Shown one piece after another: positions 38,301 through 48,588 of a DNA stretch of 64,000 bases; the first letter of the stretch is position 1, and the number at the start of each line of letters is the position of its first letter. The stretch is from NCBI GenBank assembly GCA_947044365.1, contig OX345639.1, positions 1,871,001 to 1,935,000 of the forward strand. The letters are read 5' to 3'. Source of the DNA: Petrosia ficiformis (taxonomy: Eukaryota; Porifera; Demospongiae; Haplosclerida; Petrosiidae). The notes under the pieces were generated by a model, which was not told the DNA's origin, made no database searches, and saw only the letters and a program-made list of their open reading frames with translations. The position numbers and the translations under genes are program-made.

Positions 38301-41300
38301 CAGTACAAATGCATTCCATGCACATGACATACACATGACATACACATGACACACACACATAAACACAATTATGCAGATTATTATTAGGCATACCATCCAT
38401 GATGTTTCTGGATTACTAGAAAAACTCTGTAAAACACTCAATAGACGATTAGTATATAACGTTGAACCACGAAGCATTTCACACATCTGAGAGTAATAAT
38501 ATAGCATGAATTTAAGTATTATAAAACACTATTAACATGGAGTTACTACTTTACATGAAGTTTTAAAAATGTGTGTCTATGTCAATTAATGTGTCACCAC
38601 CTTGTTGCTACAGACACAACAAGTAAGGTTACAGTGTCATGTTTTTGATACAGAGAAGTTTAGCACCAACAGAGAGTCAAATAGAATGCTTATTGACACA
38701 CGAAAGGACCTTATTACTGAATCAGTACTGAAGTATTTAATGAGTATTGTAGATATTGGTCATGTACAATATAATAACATTGTTCGTTTAGCATTATGTA
38801 TTATCTACAATGATTATGAATTAATTATACCTTTTGATTGACTGGTGATAGTAGCAGACCAGTAGAAGTATCAACAGGATATACATTTGACCTCTAAACA
38901 AAAAACAAAACAAACAAATTGAGACTGTGGTTGTGAAAATCATGTCTAAATCTTGCAGATACATAAGCTGATACTAGCAGGTCAATAATTTGTTAAACTT
39001 TAGGGCAACCACTCCCAAACGAAATCTCCCTATAAGCATGAAAATTCATGTGCCTAGCATGCTAGCAGCAATAGGCGTAGACAAACACACACAAGAAACA
39101 AAACAAGCAGCCATAATGGCTTCATTAAACATTAGAGCAGCCACCATGGCTTAGAAAAATAATCAGCCACCACAATGGCTTAGAAAATAAGCAGCCACAA
39201 TGGCTTAGAAAATAAGGAAAAATGGAACACTGAATGCCCAGTCTTGAGCATGTAGTTCAATGTTTTACCTGTTCAAGATATGTGAACATTGTTGTGAGAT
39301 GAGTGAAAAACTTCTCCATCATGTTAACTGCAGCATGAAGTGCAGAGTCCAGTTTAGAGGATGTAGATCTGTCCATGTTAGCTATGTTATACATATTATA
39401 TTCATTTCGATCTAAAGAAAAATAAAGACATTTCTAGTTACATGAATACAGTGTGAACTTTATAATTATTGTACATGTATATTTCAATTTACTTACTACT
39501 GTCATGGAAGATTGGAGTTTCTGTATTGTTTAGACCTAAAAGAGAATATATATGTACGACTATGTGGAATATGTGTGCATGTACAATGTACATGTGTTTG
39601 TGTGTGTGTCTCTTTGTGTGAGAGGCAGCTGTATGACTGTCCAATGAATGTCCAGTAAATGTTAACTGTATACAGACTACATGTATTCATGTATTTAGAC
39701 AGCAGGACAAGAGTGGTGAGAATAAGTTGAAAAGTACTGCAGTTGGCTCACTAAATTCTACATTAACTGTAGGCCCCTGTGTGGACGTACATGTTGTATG
39801 TGTGGGATAGGTACAGTTTTCACTAACCATTTTTTTGTTCTTGTACAGGAGATCCATATGTTGCATACAACTGTCTAGCTTCCATAAATTCATGATTCAC
39901 TTTCTCTAACTTAGCCTACAGTTCATGTAGAATTGTACATACAATAAGACAATAATAACCACTTTTTAAATACATATAGTTAGTTAGTTATACATGTACA
40001 TGCCTAATGCCATCAGTACTGATTGATAGATAGTCACCACAAAGCAATCATAGGGATACTTTTTCCTCAATATATCTAGTTATACATGTAGCATGCCTAG
40101 TTTCTCGGAATTTAGTTAGACAATATTGAGATTACTAAAAGGGTTTTAGTTTTAATAAAAGCACCCAGTTCCTGTATTTAGTTCAGGGCAGGCACAATCC
40201 CTTTACTAAGTTACTATAAGGGGTTTTTAGTTATATTCATAGTTAACTAAAGCAAACATACATGTAAATTAAATCCAGTAATTTATGCGAGTCATAATTT
40301 CATTAAAATACATGTAGGTATAATAAGCATTTGAATTAACATTAATGTAGATATTATAATGCTACTCTCAGGGGTGTATCAATTCCTATATATACCTGTA
40401 ACATAGTTCTGTGTTCTTCTAATATCTCTATCTTAGAAGAATGTTCCTTATTTAATTCAGAAAGCAAAGCGTCATTATCAGCAACTTCCCTATAATAATA
40501 CATACTGATTTAATAATGTGTACAGTACATGTACGTACATGTACAGTACATGTACGTACATGTACAGTACATGTACTACATGTACGTACATGTACTACAT
40601 GTATACTGTGATGTACATGTAAGTTTCCTATAATAATACAATACATTTTGTTACTGATTTGATATTACGTGTACTGTATATGTACATGTACAATACATGT
40701 ACATATACACACATGTATAGTACACATGCTATAAATGTGCAAACTCTACACACATAATTGTCCATCCAAAGTTCCCGCAATACATCCCCCCCCTTGGTAT
40801 GTCACTAATTAAAACACTGACTGTTCTAAATTTGCAATCTTCTCTTTCAGTTGTGCAACCAATCTTTCTGATTTCTGTGTAACTTCAAATATCTGAAAAT
40901 TATAAAAGAATAAAATTAATCATAGTGATAAAAATTACTGTCATGTATTACACATGTACATGTACATCGTACGTACATGTACATACATGTACATTTTACA
41001 TACATGTACATGTACATGTACATTGTACATACATGTACATGTACATTTGTACATGAACTAACCTTGGTATGAAGTTTTTCATTTTCAGTAATCTTTGCAG
41101 CAAGCTCTTCTGTTTGTACATCAGATGTCAGAGAAAGTCCTGGATGAGTATCCTTGGGAAAATTAATGTGAGAGAAAATAAACGTTGTAGAAGGTAGGAA
41201 ATATGCCACACTAATATTTGAGTATTTCATTCACAAGAAAGGTATTCTGCCTACAATAGTCAGACATGACAACCATTAAAATATCTAACAACCACAACTA

Positions 41301-42474
41301 CATGTATATACATGTAGTGCTTATGTGCACATGCAGTAATTACATATAAATGAAGTACAAGGGTCATATAATGCAGGCTTCACTAAACTATATTTCAAAG
41401 ATGTCCAAATATGCAGAGATGACATACAAAATACTATAAATTTCCCTATTCTTCCAGTCATGTCACAACTCACAATTACATGTGTATCTGGCTAGAACAC
41501 TGCACAAGTATTGTGATTGAACTGTATAATACACTTAAAAATATATTACTTTTTCTATATACGTAATAATGGAGTTAAATAGTGAACTAGCCCCATACCC
41601 ATACCACTTGGAATGAGTCTGAATATCAGACTGAGATAGAGTTGTAGAATACCTTATTGTGTCTTTTTTTAGACTTTCCTGAAGTAGTGTCCAGCTCATC
41701 TTGTAATAGGGTTACACGTTTTGACAACTACACAAGAAAGTGATTACACAATCATACGACTTACAAGTATCATAGAATAGGAATTTTTATATATGCAGCC
41801 CATCAATATGACTGGGGTTAATCTATATGCATATTCTTGTGTCACATGTGTTATATACGTAGTTAAGGAAGTTACTTCAGTAATTGACCATGCCCACCAC
41901 CCCCCCCCCCCCCCCCCCTTTGGTCAATCAATGGGGGTGGAGTGTAAAAGAAATAGTGTTTGAGCTACGTAGAAACTAGAAACTCTTAATACTACCTGCT
42001 TAGCTGAAAGACACTGTAAAACGTATAATATTTTTAGGTTGGTGGGTCTGAAAGTCAACAGAAATCAACTACAAGGGGGCATGTAGTACTGTACTTATAG
42101 AGTATAGAGATAACATTGATAACCACGCCCCCACTTCTCATTAATTACTTACCTGTTGGTTTCTGAATCCAAGAGACTCGTTTTCTTGAACATGCTTCCT
42201 CAGTGCTTGCTCTTTCTGACGTAGTTCTTCCTGAATGTATATATACATAAATATGAGTTGCAACTGTATATATATATTATAATTACATAAGACAAACCTC
42301 AAGAGCTGTTCTTCTTGTTTTCTCACCAACAACACCTTTCTTTAAAACATCAACTTGAGCTCGTAACTAATGCAAATTTTTATAATATCTACATTCATAA
42401 TAATCACATGAATGTCAAACCTTGGCATATTCTTGGGCTAATTTCTGGTACTTTGTTTGAAGTTCAGAACCCAT
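32365..42474 (-). CDS. PPP1R21: PPP1R21 orthologue (KLRAQ-motif endosomal adaptor)
   Basis: Known role: PPP1R21 is a coiled-coil protein of early endosomes that binds protein phosphatase 1 and acts with a FERRY-type Rab5 effector complex. The window gives 27 exons with matching phases, from ATG at 42474 (exon 42421-42474) to TAA at 32365 (exon 32365-32508), 717 residues versus 780 in human. The N-terminus [20 protein letters not shown] then [11 protein letters not shown] carries the family's KLRAQ motif. Further matches are [16 protein letters not shown] (exon 41063-41152), a central YPVDTSTG segment, and the C-terminal [20 protein letters not shown]. Introns are mostly 50-450 bp, and several hold palindromic TACATGTA arrays. 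The start codon lies 87 bp from the divergent gene at 42562. The last codons read through a possible donor (GGGAAG|GTTTGT), so an alternative final exon is conceivable. Confidence 0.93.
33815..34045. repeat. Pyrimidine-rich low-complexity tract in a PPP1R21 intron
   Basis: CT-rich, roughly (cctcctcact)-like sequence of about 230 bases in the intron between exons 33622-33702 and 34154-34207. It creates long spurious ORFs on both strands (Ser/Pro/Leu-rich or Glu/Gly/Arg-rich) that are not genes. Confidence 0.85.
34505..34640 (-). repeat. Inverted, truncated copy of the dispersed repeat family
   Basis: Contains 'tttgcttcattatttagtta' and, further on, 'tacatataaagtcatcacat', matching the copy at 55240-55520 in the same orientation. 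It is intronic in PPP1R21. Confidence 0.7.
36344..36450. repeat. Tandem 'gtgactcatagtgacaca' repeat in a PPP1R21 intron
   Basis: Four or so copies of an approximately 18-20-bp unit (ctcatagtgacacaagtga) degrade into 'atgatacatagtgatacata' at the right end. Intronic, between exons 36197-36274 and 37165-37226. Confidence 0.85.
37002..37084. repeat. (ATCC)n microsatellite in a PPP1R21 intron
   Basis: About twenty uninterrupted ATCC tetranucleotides. They produce Ile-His-Pro-Ser ORFs in all plus-strand frames, which are artefacts. A second (ATCC)n tract lies at 59777-59850. Confidence 0.95.
37540..37745 (+). repeat. Copy of the dispersed repeat family
   Basis: Contains 'aataatgaagcaatggattg' then 'aatgggaaggatgattatat', closely matching the copies at 43195-43425 and (inverted) 55240-55520. 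Upstream words 'gatgactttatatgtac' and 'gtttaatgtcataagattaa' also align. Intronic in PPP1R21. Confidence 0.75.
40510..41060. repeat. Self-complementary gtacatgtac arrays
   Basis: Two clusters (about 40515-40620 and 40950-41060) are built from the palindromes TACATGTA and GTACGTAC. They lie in PPP1R21 introns on either side of exon 40822-40892. Single-strand folding into hairpins or cruciforms is possible. The same palindrome is scattered throughout the non-coding parts of the window. Confidence 0.8.
41897..41920. repeat. Poly-C run
   Basis: About 22 consecutive C bases after 'caccac' in a PPP1R21 intron (41728-42152 region). The length may be unreliable in assembly. Confidence 0.85.
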
Positions 42475-42561
42475 TTTTATTATACTGACCCCACCCTTTA
42501 TAATTTATTGCCATGGTAACTAAAGACTAGATAAACTACCCACGTGTATATTTTTCATTTC
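42475..42561. promoter_or_regulatory. Compact bidirectional promoter, PPP1R21 and the 168-residue gene
   Basis: The start codons of PPP1R21 (42474, minus) and the plus-strand gene (42562) are 87 bp apart. The spacer includes 'gccatggtaac' and 'cacgtg' (an E-box palindrome at about 42541-42546). Shared regulation is inferred from geometry. Confidence 0.55.
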
Positions 42562-44768
42562 ATGATGCTGTTTTCTGGTAAACACGCTGAGACTGTTTTA
42601 GAAGAAGCTCTAAAGCTCAATCCATATTTTCCCTTTGAAAGAGTTAGTGATGAAACAACTGAATCACCAGGTATTTGATCCACAGTTCATTGCACAATCA
42701 TTAATTTTATCTTTATACTATAGTTTATATTTGTACTGTAAGATACAGAAGGTTCTATTTGTCTCTTGTAATAGCAGGACTGTCCAGTTTGTTCACCATT
42801 GTATGGCCAACTTTGGGGGGAAATGTTGTAAGTTTTGATAATATATGATAGCTTCCTCCTCTCCTGTTTGCTCTGATAATCAATCCAATAAAAATAGTTT
42901 ATTTGAGTACTGTATTTGTGCGACACAAAAAAATGCCTGTCAAATGTCACAATTACTAATGTCATGATGTCATGATGTGGTTATTTCATTATTTACTGAA
43001 CATCAAACCCAAATATATATACAGTTTCTCTTTTGGTGACAAATAAGTTTTTCTAGTTTTTTTTGATAGTTAATACTAGCTGCACATCAACTGTGATGTC
43101 TTTGGGTGGATCACCCATTTTGTATGTCAGGCCCACTCATTTGATTCAATACTCATTTCACGATAGAGTTTTTTTATATGACATTGTGCATAATTATGCA
43201 TGACATGTTGCCTAAGTTGTACATCACTAAAGTCTGTTCACTTTCACTATGACCTCAAAATTAGTTTGTGATGATTTTTTATGTAATAATGTGTATAGTT
43301 TAATAAGGTTAATACATGATTACATTATACTGTAACTCAATAATGAAGCAATGGATTGAAACCTGACAATGAAAAAAAGAACGGGAAAGATAATTATATA
43401 TATGAAAATTTTGAAGATCTTTTTTTTTATATAGCAATACTGTATGTTCTCTGTTCTGATACTGACAATTAGTGGATTTTATTCAGTGGAATATCTTCCA
43501 TTACGTACAGTAGTACATGATCCGTCTTCTAAACATTTCACTGTTTATCGTGGGAGAAAAATCATTGCCTGTAACTCTCTCAATGATCTTTTCATTAGAA
43601 TGATCTCCAAACATATTGGTATGTTCTATTAAACCTACTATTAAATCCACTGCTATAATGTATATAATTACTATATATTATAATTATGTATACAATACAA
43701 CTATACACGTATATATATTAAGATTTCACTACTAATGTAACAGTAATTTGATATTCAATTACAATTAATGCATGATATTATTATAGCACTTTGCAGAGTG
43801 TCAGAAGTATACTGAATAGCTATAGTAATAATGAATTGTATATAAAATAAATATGAATTTGAATGGAGAACTACAAATCTTAAATCATATTGTTTCACAG
43901 GTAGTAAAGGTCCTCGATATCATCTCATATTAGATGGAAATGGGTTAGAACTCCCTATATTCATATCAGGTGAAACAACCAACAGAAAGGTAGCGTATTA
44001 TACTGTTTGTAGTATTATAAATATGTAGTTACCTCTCACCACATCTCCATAGTGTCACTATTCTTCAATTAGTTATGTATAGTGTATAGTATTGTATATC
44101 CTCAATTAAATTTCTTGTTAGACACAAGATTGATTGTATGAGGTTTATAAAAGGTGTTATTAATATATGCAGCCATTACAGAATTATAGAAACACCTCTT
44201 CATCAATAGACATTTCAATTTCCTAATTCTGCATGTCATAAACTCCTTATGTTCTTCAGCATTGCTATCGAGTTTTATTTTTATTATATCTAAATCACTT
44301 AACATCAAATGTACTGACAGTGCTATATTTGCCATATAGAACACAGTTAGTACCACACATGGTACTTTATTTTCTGCATGTTATTCATGGCACTGAAAAC
44401 AACACGCTTACGCATTCTTCTTGTCACTGGTGTGAGTGCTGTATGGTAAATATAGCACAAAGGGTGGTGTTAAGAAACACATACAGCACAAGGCATAGCC
44501 AAGTGCTGAAGAGGGTTTGAGATCCCAACCTCAATGCTATATAATAATTTGAATTGTTAATGCACTGATCACTATGTAACCTATTCTTTAGAAACTTCGT
44601 CATTTGGCTCATAACATTGCCAATCAATTGGATATAAATTACTTTGATATTCATAACATCTCAAGACATCGTAAGGAGGAATCAATACTATCATGTATAT
44701 CGTGTGAAAGTTTGCAAAATATAATAGGATACCGTTTTGTGGTCTGTAATTCATTATCGATTTTGTGA
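42562..44768 (+). CDS. Unrecognised 168-residue protein
   Basis: Exons 42562-42670, 43487-43618, 43901-43989 and 44592-44768 join in phase to 168 residues. It starts MMLFSGKHAETVLEEALKLN and ends CNSLSIL. The middle has alternating strands (VEYLPLRTVVHDPSSKHFTV, then YRGRKIIACNSLNDLFIRM, GPRYHLILDGNGLELPIFI), followed by a helix (KLRHLAHNIANQLDINYFDI). This looks like a small PH-like beta-sheet with a closing helix. The layout faintly recalls the soluble part of CYBC1/TMEM249-type proteins, but no transmembrane exon is visible and I do not claim the family. The acceptor of exon 2 (ttttattcag|TGGAAT) is the least certain junction. The gene is divergent from PPP1R21 and convergent with SELENOF. 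Confidence 0.65.
43195..43425 (+). repeat. Copy of the dispersed repeat family
   Basis: Runs from 'aagtctgttcactttcacta' through 'tcaataatgaagcaatggat' to 'gggaaagataattatatata'. This matches, in reverse complement, almost the whole of 55240-55520. It lies in intron 1 of the 168-residue gene. Confidence 0.75.
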
Positions 44769-45201
44769 CATAGCTAAACAAGATACCATGTTAGATGTAA
44801 TTATAATTTCCTTCATTCAGATTTAATAAAACAAGATGGAACTTGAGAAATATGATCAGTCTAATATATTGCTTGCCAAACAGAGAACAGAACCATCATA
44901 TATTCACTATAATTTGTATTGTTTCAAATATCAATTTCACTACTCAGTCAATAGTAACCTATAACTGAAGTCTTTTATAATCATGGAAATTAATATGTAT
45001 TGAACGGCCCTTTCTTCAGATCATGCTTTGTGAAGCTAAAACCTCAATTAGAATATTATATGGTATTATACTAGGCATATATATATGACATCACACAGTA
45101 CCACTTCCTGTACGACCAACTGCTTCTGCAGTTACTTTTGTATCATTCATTACTCTTGCTGGTATGATAAATCTGATCAAAATAAATAATGTAGTACAAT
45201 A
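44769..45201. other. Convergent intergenic region, 3' UTRs
   Basis: Lies between the stop of the plus-strand 168-residue gene and the SECIS element of SELENOF. It should contain both 3' ends. On the minus strand, 45139-45154 folds into a small perfect hairpin (AACTGC-AGAA-GCAGTT). No coding sequence is supported. Confidence 0.6.
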
Positions 45202-45283
45202 GTAGTCAAATATTAAACATCAGATCACTACTCACTGCATATGTAATACAGGTTCGAGTATGATCTTCATTACATCTGACCAC
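45202..45283 (-). promoter_or_regulatory. SECIS element (selenocysteine insertion) of SELENOF
   Basis: On the minus strand, 28 bases after the stop codon, an RNA fold with all SECIS landmarks can be drawn. Helix I pairs GTGGTCAGAT (45283-45274) with ATTTGACTAC (45211-45202), including two G-U pairs. An internal loop follows, then the non-Watson-Crick quartet with 5' ATGA (45270-45267) opposite 3' TGAT (45222-45219). Helix II pairs GATCATACTC with GAGTAGTGATC (one bulged G). The unpaired apical AA is at 45254-45253, followed by a short upper stem (CTG/CAG) as in type II elements. SECIS recruits SBP2 and the Sec-specific elongation factor so that UGA is read as selenocysteine. Confidence 0.85.
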
Positions 45284-45311
45284 ATTAAAATGAATAGATA
45301 TGTATAATTAT

Positions 45312-47116
45312 TTACAATAGTTTTGCCTTGAGAAACTCCTCCACTGTATCAGTGTCCCACTTGTCAATACTAATGGAATAGAGTAACAACTAACTCAACA
45401 TGCAGTTGTATACTACAAGTATAATATATGGTGCACGACTGAAGCAACAGCAACGGCCAATCAAATTGTCATTACACCTTTTTCAAATAATTATATTAAA
45501 GCTAACATTTTGATTAGAGAAACTTTGTATTATTCTCTTCATTCGCATGAAGACTCATTTTAAATACCTCTTTATAGTTAAAGTAAAAATAATACACTGT
45601 GGATGAAAATAACTCACGATAGTGTGTCCTGAACTGTTTTTGATTCATCCAGGAGTTTCAAAGTAGGATCAGCTCCCTTTTTATACTGTATAGTAGTGTA
45701 TACGTGTGTAAAATAACCATTAATTTATAACTACATGTTTTGACTACAAACTACACAGTCAAGTGATACTTTAACAGTTTGTTCAGGGGATGGAAATATT
45801 GAGTCAACTGCATGACATTCTGACTTATTTTCACCACTCTTGTACTGCTTCATTTATCAGTTCAATTTACCAGACATTCACTAGATTTATTGGACAATGC
45901 CATTACCAGACATTCACTAGATTTATTGGACAGTGCCGTTTAGGGAAAGGCAAATTAAACAATTCATAACGGTCTGGTCATAAAAGCATTCATCCATCTA
46001 CTTACTACACATAACAATCTAATTTCAAGTATAAAACAATTATAATCAAAAAATAATTCATTGTTATTATAAATTCAGAATGGGGTATAGTATACTATAT
46101 ACTCCTTACTAAAGATGGAGCTTTCCTTTCTACTGACCTTAATTTCCAAGTTTTGAAATTGTTTGGGCTTATCCCCTTTTACAAATGCTATACAATAAAA
46201 AAAGGAAGTAGGCATGTGCATTATTTAGATGTAACAATTTACAAAATCCCTAAAAACTAAACTGCCTATCTCACCTTGTATTTGGGGATAACGCCCCAAT
46301 TTTCATCCACACACTTCCAGAATGGCTCCAGCATAAATCTACATAATATAATACAATGGAATGAGTTGGTTCTAGAAATATTGCATTATGTATCACAGCT
46401 GGATAGCCTGCTCCTTGGAGGGTTACTTTAAAAATGATTGTTGTTTTTTGGAAACGGGATATTTTCAAAACTCAAATCTTGGAAGTGTGCTCCACTGTGG
46501 TAAGTTTAGCACATTACACAGACACTACTATAGTCAATAATGTAAATTGTATTTTATGCACTACAAATGGCTTCATATTCCCTAAAAATGAACTGCTATG
46601 GCAGCATGGAGCCTAACCCTTGTGAAAGGAGGGTCAAGACTAGTCTTGTGGGCCAGCCTCTAGTGAAGGGAGATGGGTCAGGACCAGTGCAACAACCTGA
46701 TTTGTTCCTTGAGTGAGGTTGCAAATTGCACATAGTACCGAATATTTGCAGTGAGAACAAATAAAATTGTTGTATTGGTCAGACTTCCTGACCTCTCTCT
46801 GCCTGACTACGAGGAGCACACGAATGCTTACATACGTCTGCACATGAAGGGCTATATGTACAGAAACTCCAATAAGTACAAGTACAGTAGGATATTATTA
46901 TTATTATTATTATTATACTTTTGTGTCTGAGGAAGATTTTTGACAACACTGATTACAGTCATCAGAGATGGCCTCCAAATTGAAACGTTTGAGCTCATCA
47001 CATGATTCACATAATAGATTTGATGAAAATCCTTTCTCAAGACATGACTCAGAGGAATTACCTAATGAAGATAATGACAGAAACAAAAGAAGGAGAAGTG
47101 AGTACCACATCTCCAT
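45312..47116 (-). CDS. SELENOF: Selenoprotein F (15-kDa selenoprotein), UGA read as Sec
   Basis: ER-resident thioredoxin-like selenoprotein that partners UDP-glucose:glycoprotein glucosyltransferase in glycoprotein folding control. Exons 47116-46919, 46338-46275, 46187-46138, 45685-45618 and 45369-45312 join in phase to 145 residues plus stop. It begins with a signal peptide (MEMWYSLLLLLFLSLSSLGN). The Cys-rich UGGT-binding region follows (GFSSNLLCESC, CNQCCQ). The redox motif is encoded in exon 2 as IYAGAILEVCG-[TGA]-KLGRYPQIQ, with the in-frame TGA at 46304-46302 exactly where human SELENOF has Sec. The rest (AFVKGDKPKQFQNLEIK, YKKGADPTLKLLDESK, IDKWDTDTVEEFLKAK) matches the family. An annotation that treats TGA as stop would truncate it. 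It is divergent from RPL35. Confidence 0.95.
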
Positions 47117-47494
47117 TTAAACCACACCTACATATAGTGTTTGGTTCATCAACCACACCCACTACTGATGTAAAATTTAGGTCATTTAAAAAAAAAATGT
47201 TAGTCACAATTATGAAACATGTTGTAAGTGAGCATGCTAATAAGAAATAAGGTTCACTGCATGATAAAAGCTATACTTATCTCATGGCCAGCCGTTTTGC
47301 AAAGGGGAAACAAAATGGCTGGCCATGAGAATGATGAGATCAAGACTAAACTTTAGTACATGTAATTGCAACACAGTAATAATTATCATAAAAAAATAAT
47401 TATCATTAATTAATTATCTACTATTAATTATTCATAGTTGGATCACGTGATTCAGACCTGCTGAGTGAGCCACAACGTGTTCTTTGTTGAAGAC
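47117..47494. promoter_or_regulatory. Intergenic promoter region between SELENOF and RPL35
   Basis: A 378-bp spacer between divergent start codons. It carries a near-perfect 19-bp hairpin at 47281-47329. A pyrimidine stretch (gtgttctttgttg) lies just upstream of the RPL35 ATG and could serve as a 5'-TOP start, as is typical of ribosomal protein genes. Promoter roles are inferred from position. Confidence 0.55.
47281..47329. repeat. 19-bp hairpin with 11-base loop
   Basis: Left arm ctcatggccagccgttttg (47281-47299), loop caaaggggaaa, right arm caaaatggctggccatgag (47311-47329). The arms match at 18 of 19 positions, with the mismatch pairing as G-U in RNA. It may be a tiny foldback/MITE remnant or a regulatory hairpin in the SELENOF/RPL35 spacer. 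Confidence 0.9.
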
Positions 47495-48387
47495 ATGGTG
47501 AGTATTAGAATCTGCATTGATCGACTTCTTTCATAGATGTATTATTAGTTTGTAGTAATCATTGATGATTTGCATTTTCATATTTTCTTAGGGTAAAGTT
47601 AAAGTCTATGAACTCAGGGGAAAGTCCAAAGATGACTTGTTAAAGCAACTTGAAGAACTGAAGACAGAGCTATCACAGTTAAGGGTTCATAAGGTTACTG
47701 GTGGTACTGCAGCAAAGCTGTCTAAAATGTGAGTTCTGTCTGATCTCAATGATTGTGCTTCACCAGAGTGATCACGTTCATCTATCTATATAGTGATGAT
47801 TAGTGTTTAGAATAGGTTGAGTGCCGGCACATGATCATACCCTTCACCCATCAATGAGTGTAATTATTAAAATTACACAACCCTACCTAATACTCTACAT
47901 GAAACATCGTTTCAGTGTTTTGCCAAAATATCAAAGGCAAATAACTGCACTTTTAAAGTTCTAATTACAACTCTTTAATTTCTGTAATGTACAGTTATTA
48001 GAGAGAGTGGCTAGTAATATATCATAAGAATTGAAAAGAATTTGCTGAAATGTATCACGTAGAACACTGTATTGGTGTTTGTTGGCATTGTATTGTCATA
48101 TCCCTGTATTACATTATGAGTAAAGATGATGTGAATTCATTTATTTTTCATACAGTAAAGTTGTGAGGAAATCAATAGCTAGAGTTATGACAGTGATTAG
48201 TCAGACCCAAAGACAAAACCTTAGGAAGTTCTATACTGGGAAGAAGTACAAGCCACTTGATTTACGAAAAAAATTGACACGGGCCAAAAGAAGAGAGTTG
48301 AACAAAAAGGAGAAATCGATGAAGACGTTGCGAGATAGAAAGAAAAAAAGCAACTTCCCACGACGAGTCTATGCTGTAAAAAACTAA
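47495..48387 (+). CDS. RPL35: 60S ribosomal protein L35 (uL29)
   Basis: Component of the large ribosomal subunit near the peptide exit tunnel. Exons 47495-47497 (ATG only), 47592-47728 and 48156-48387 give 123 residues, the usual eukaryotic length. The sequence opens [20 protein letters not shown] and contains the uL29 signature ([20 protein letters not shown]), [20 protein letters not shown] and a basic C-terminus ([10 protein letters not shown]). Splitting directly after the ATG is a common layout in ribosomal protein genes. Introns of 94 and 427 bp show no convincing snoRNA. The next gene on the same strand starts 201 bp downstream. Confidence 0.97.
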
Positions 48388-48588
48388 CAAAGTGTTATAA
48401 ATTATGTGAAGTCAAAATTAATAATAATTATTAAAAGTGGGTGTTGCCTAGTTGATGAAGTGAAATTAGTAAAAGTTATTAATTAACATTATTTGGAGGA
48501 GGAGGTGCTGGGTAGTACACGGACGTAGAAACTACGATTACCGTAAGTTTGAATCTAACCTACTACTATTTTGAGACTATAGACAACA

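Noticed and set aside
43444..43486. Upstream extension of exon 2 of the 168-residue gene starting MFSVLILTISGFYS
   Set aside because: Would make a separate short protein; the acceptor at 43486/43487 joins exon 1 in phase and gives a longer coherent frame. Kept as an alternative start only.
44478..44540. Sequence reminiscent of tRNA A and B boxes (tagccaagtgct ... gtttgagatccc)
   Set aside because: Box spacing is too short and no cloverleaf can be drawn; at most a very degraded SINE remnant.
45080..45180. Minus-strand frame RFIIPARVMNDTKVTAEAVG downstream of SELENOF
   Set aside because: It follows the SELENOF stop and SECIS, has a TGA soon after, and no convincing donor or homologue; more likely 3' UTR with a small hairpin.
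46971..47101. Plus-strand frame beginning MASKLKRLSSSHDSHNR that runs into a Lys/Arg-rich stretch
   Set aside because: It is exactly antisense to the first exon of SELENOF, whose minus-strand reading has a signal peptide and the family Cys pattern.
47550..47575. Box C-like tgatga in RPL35 introns (also gtgatga near 47793) as possible snoRNAs
   Set aside because: No CTGA box D at a suitable distance and no terminal stem; ribosomal protein introns are plausible hosts, but nothing here fits.
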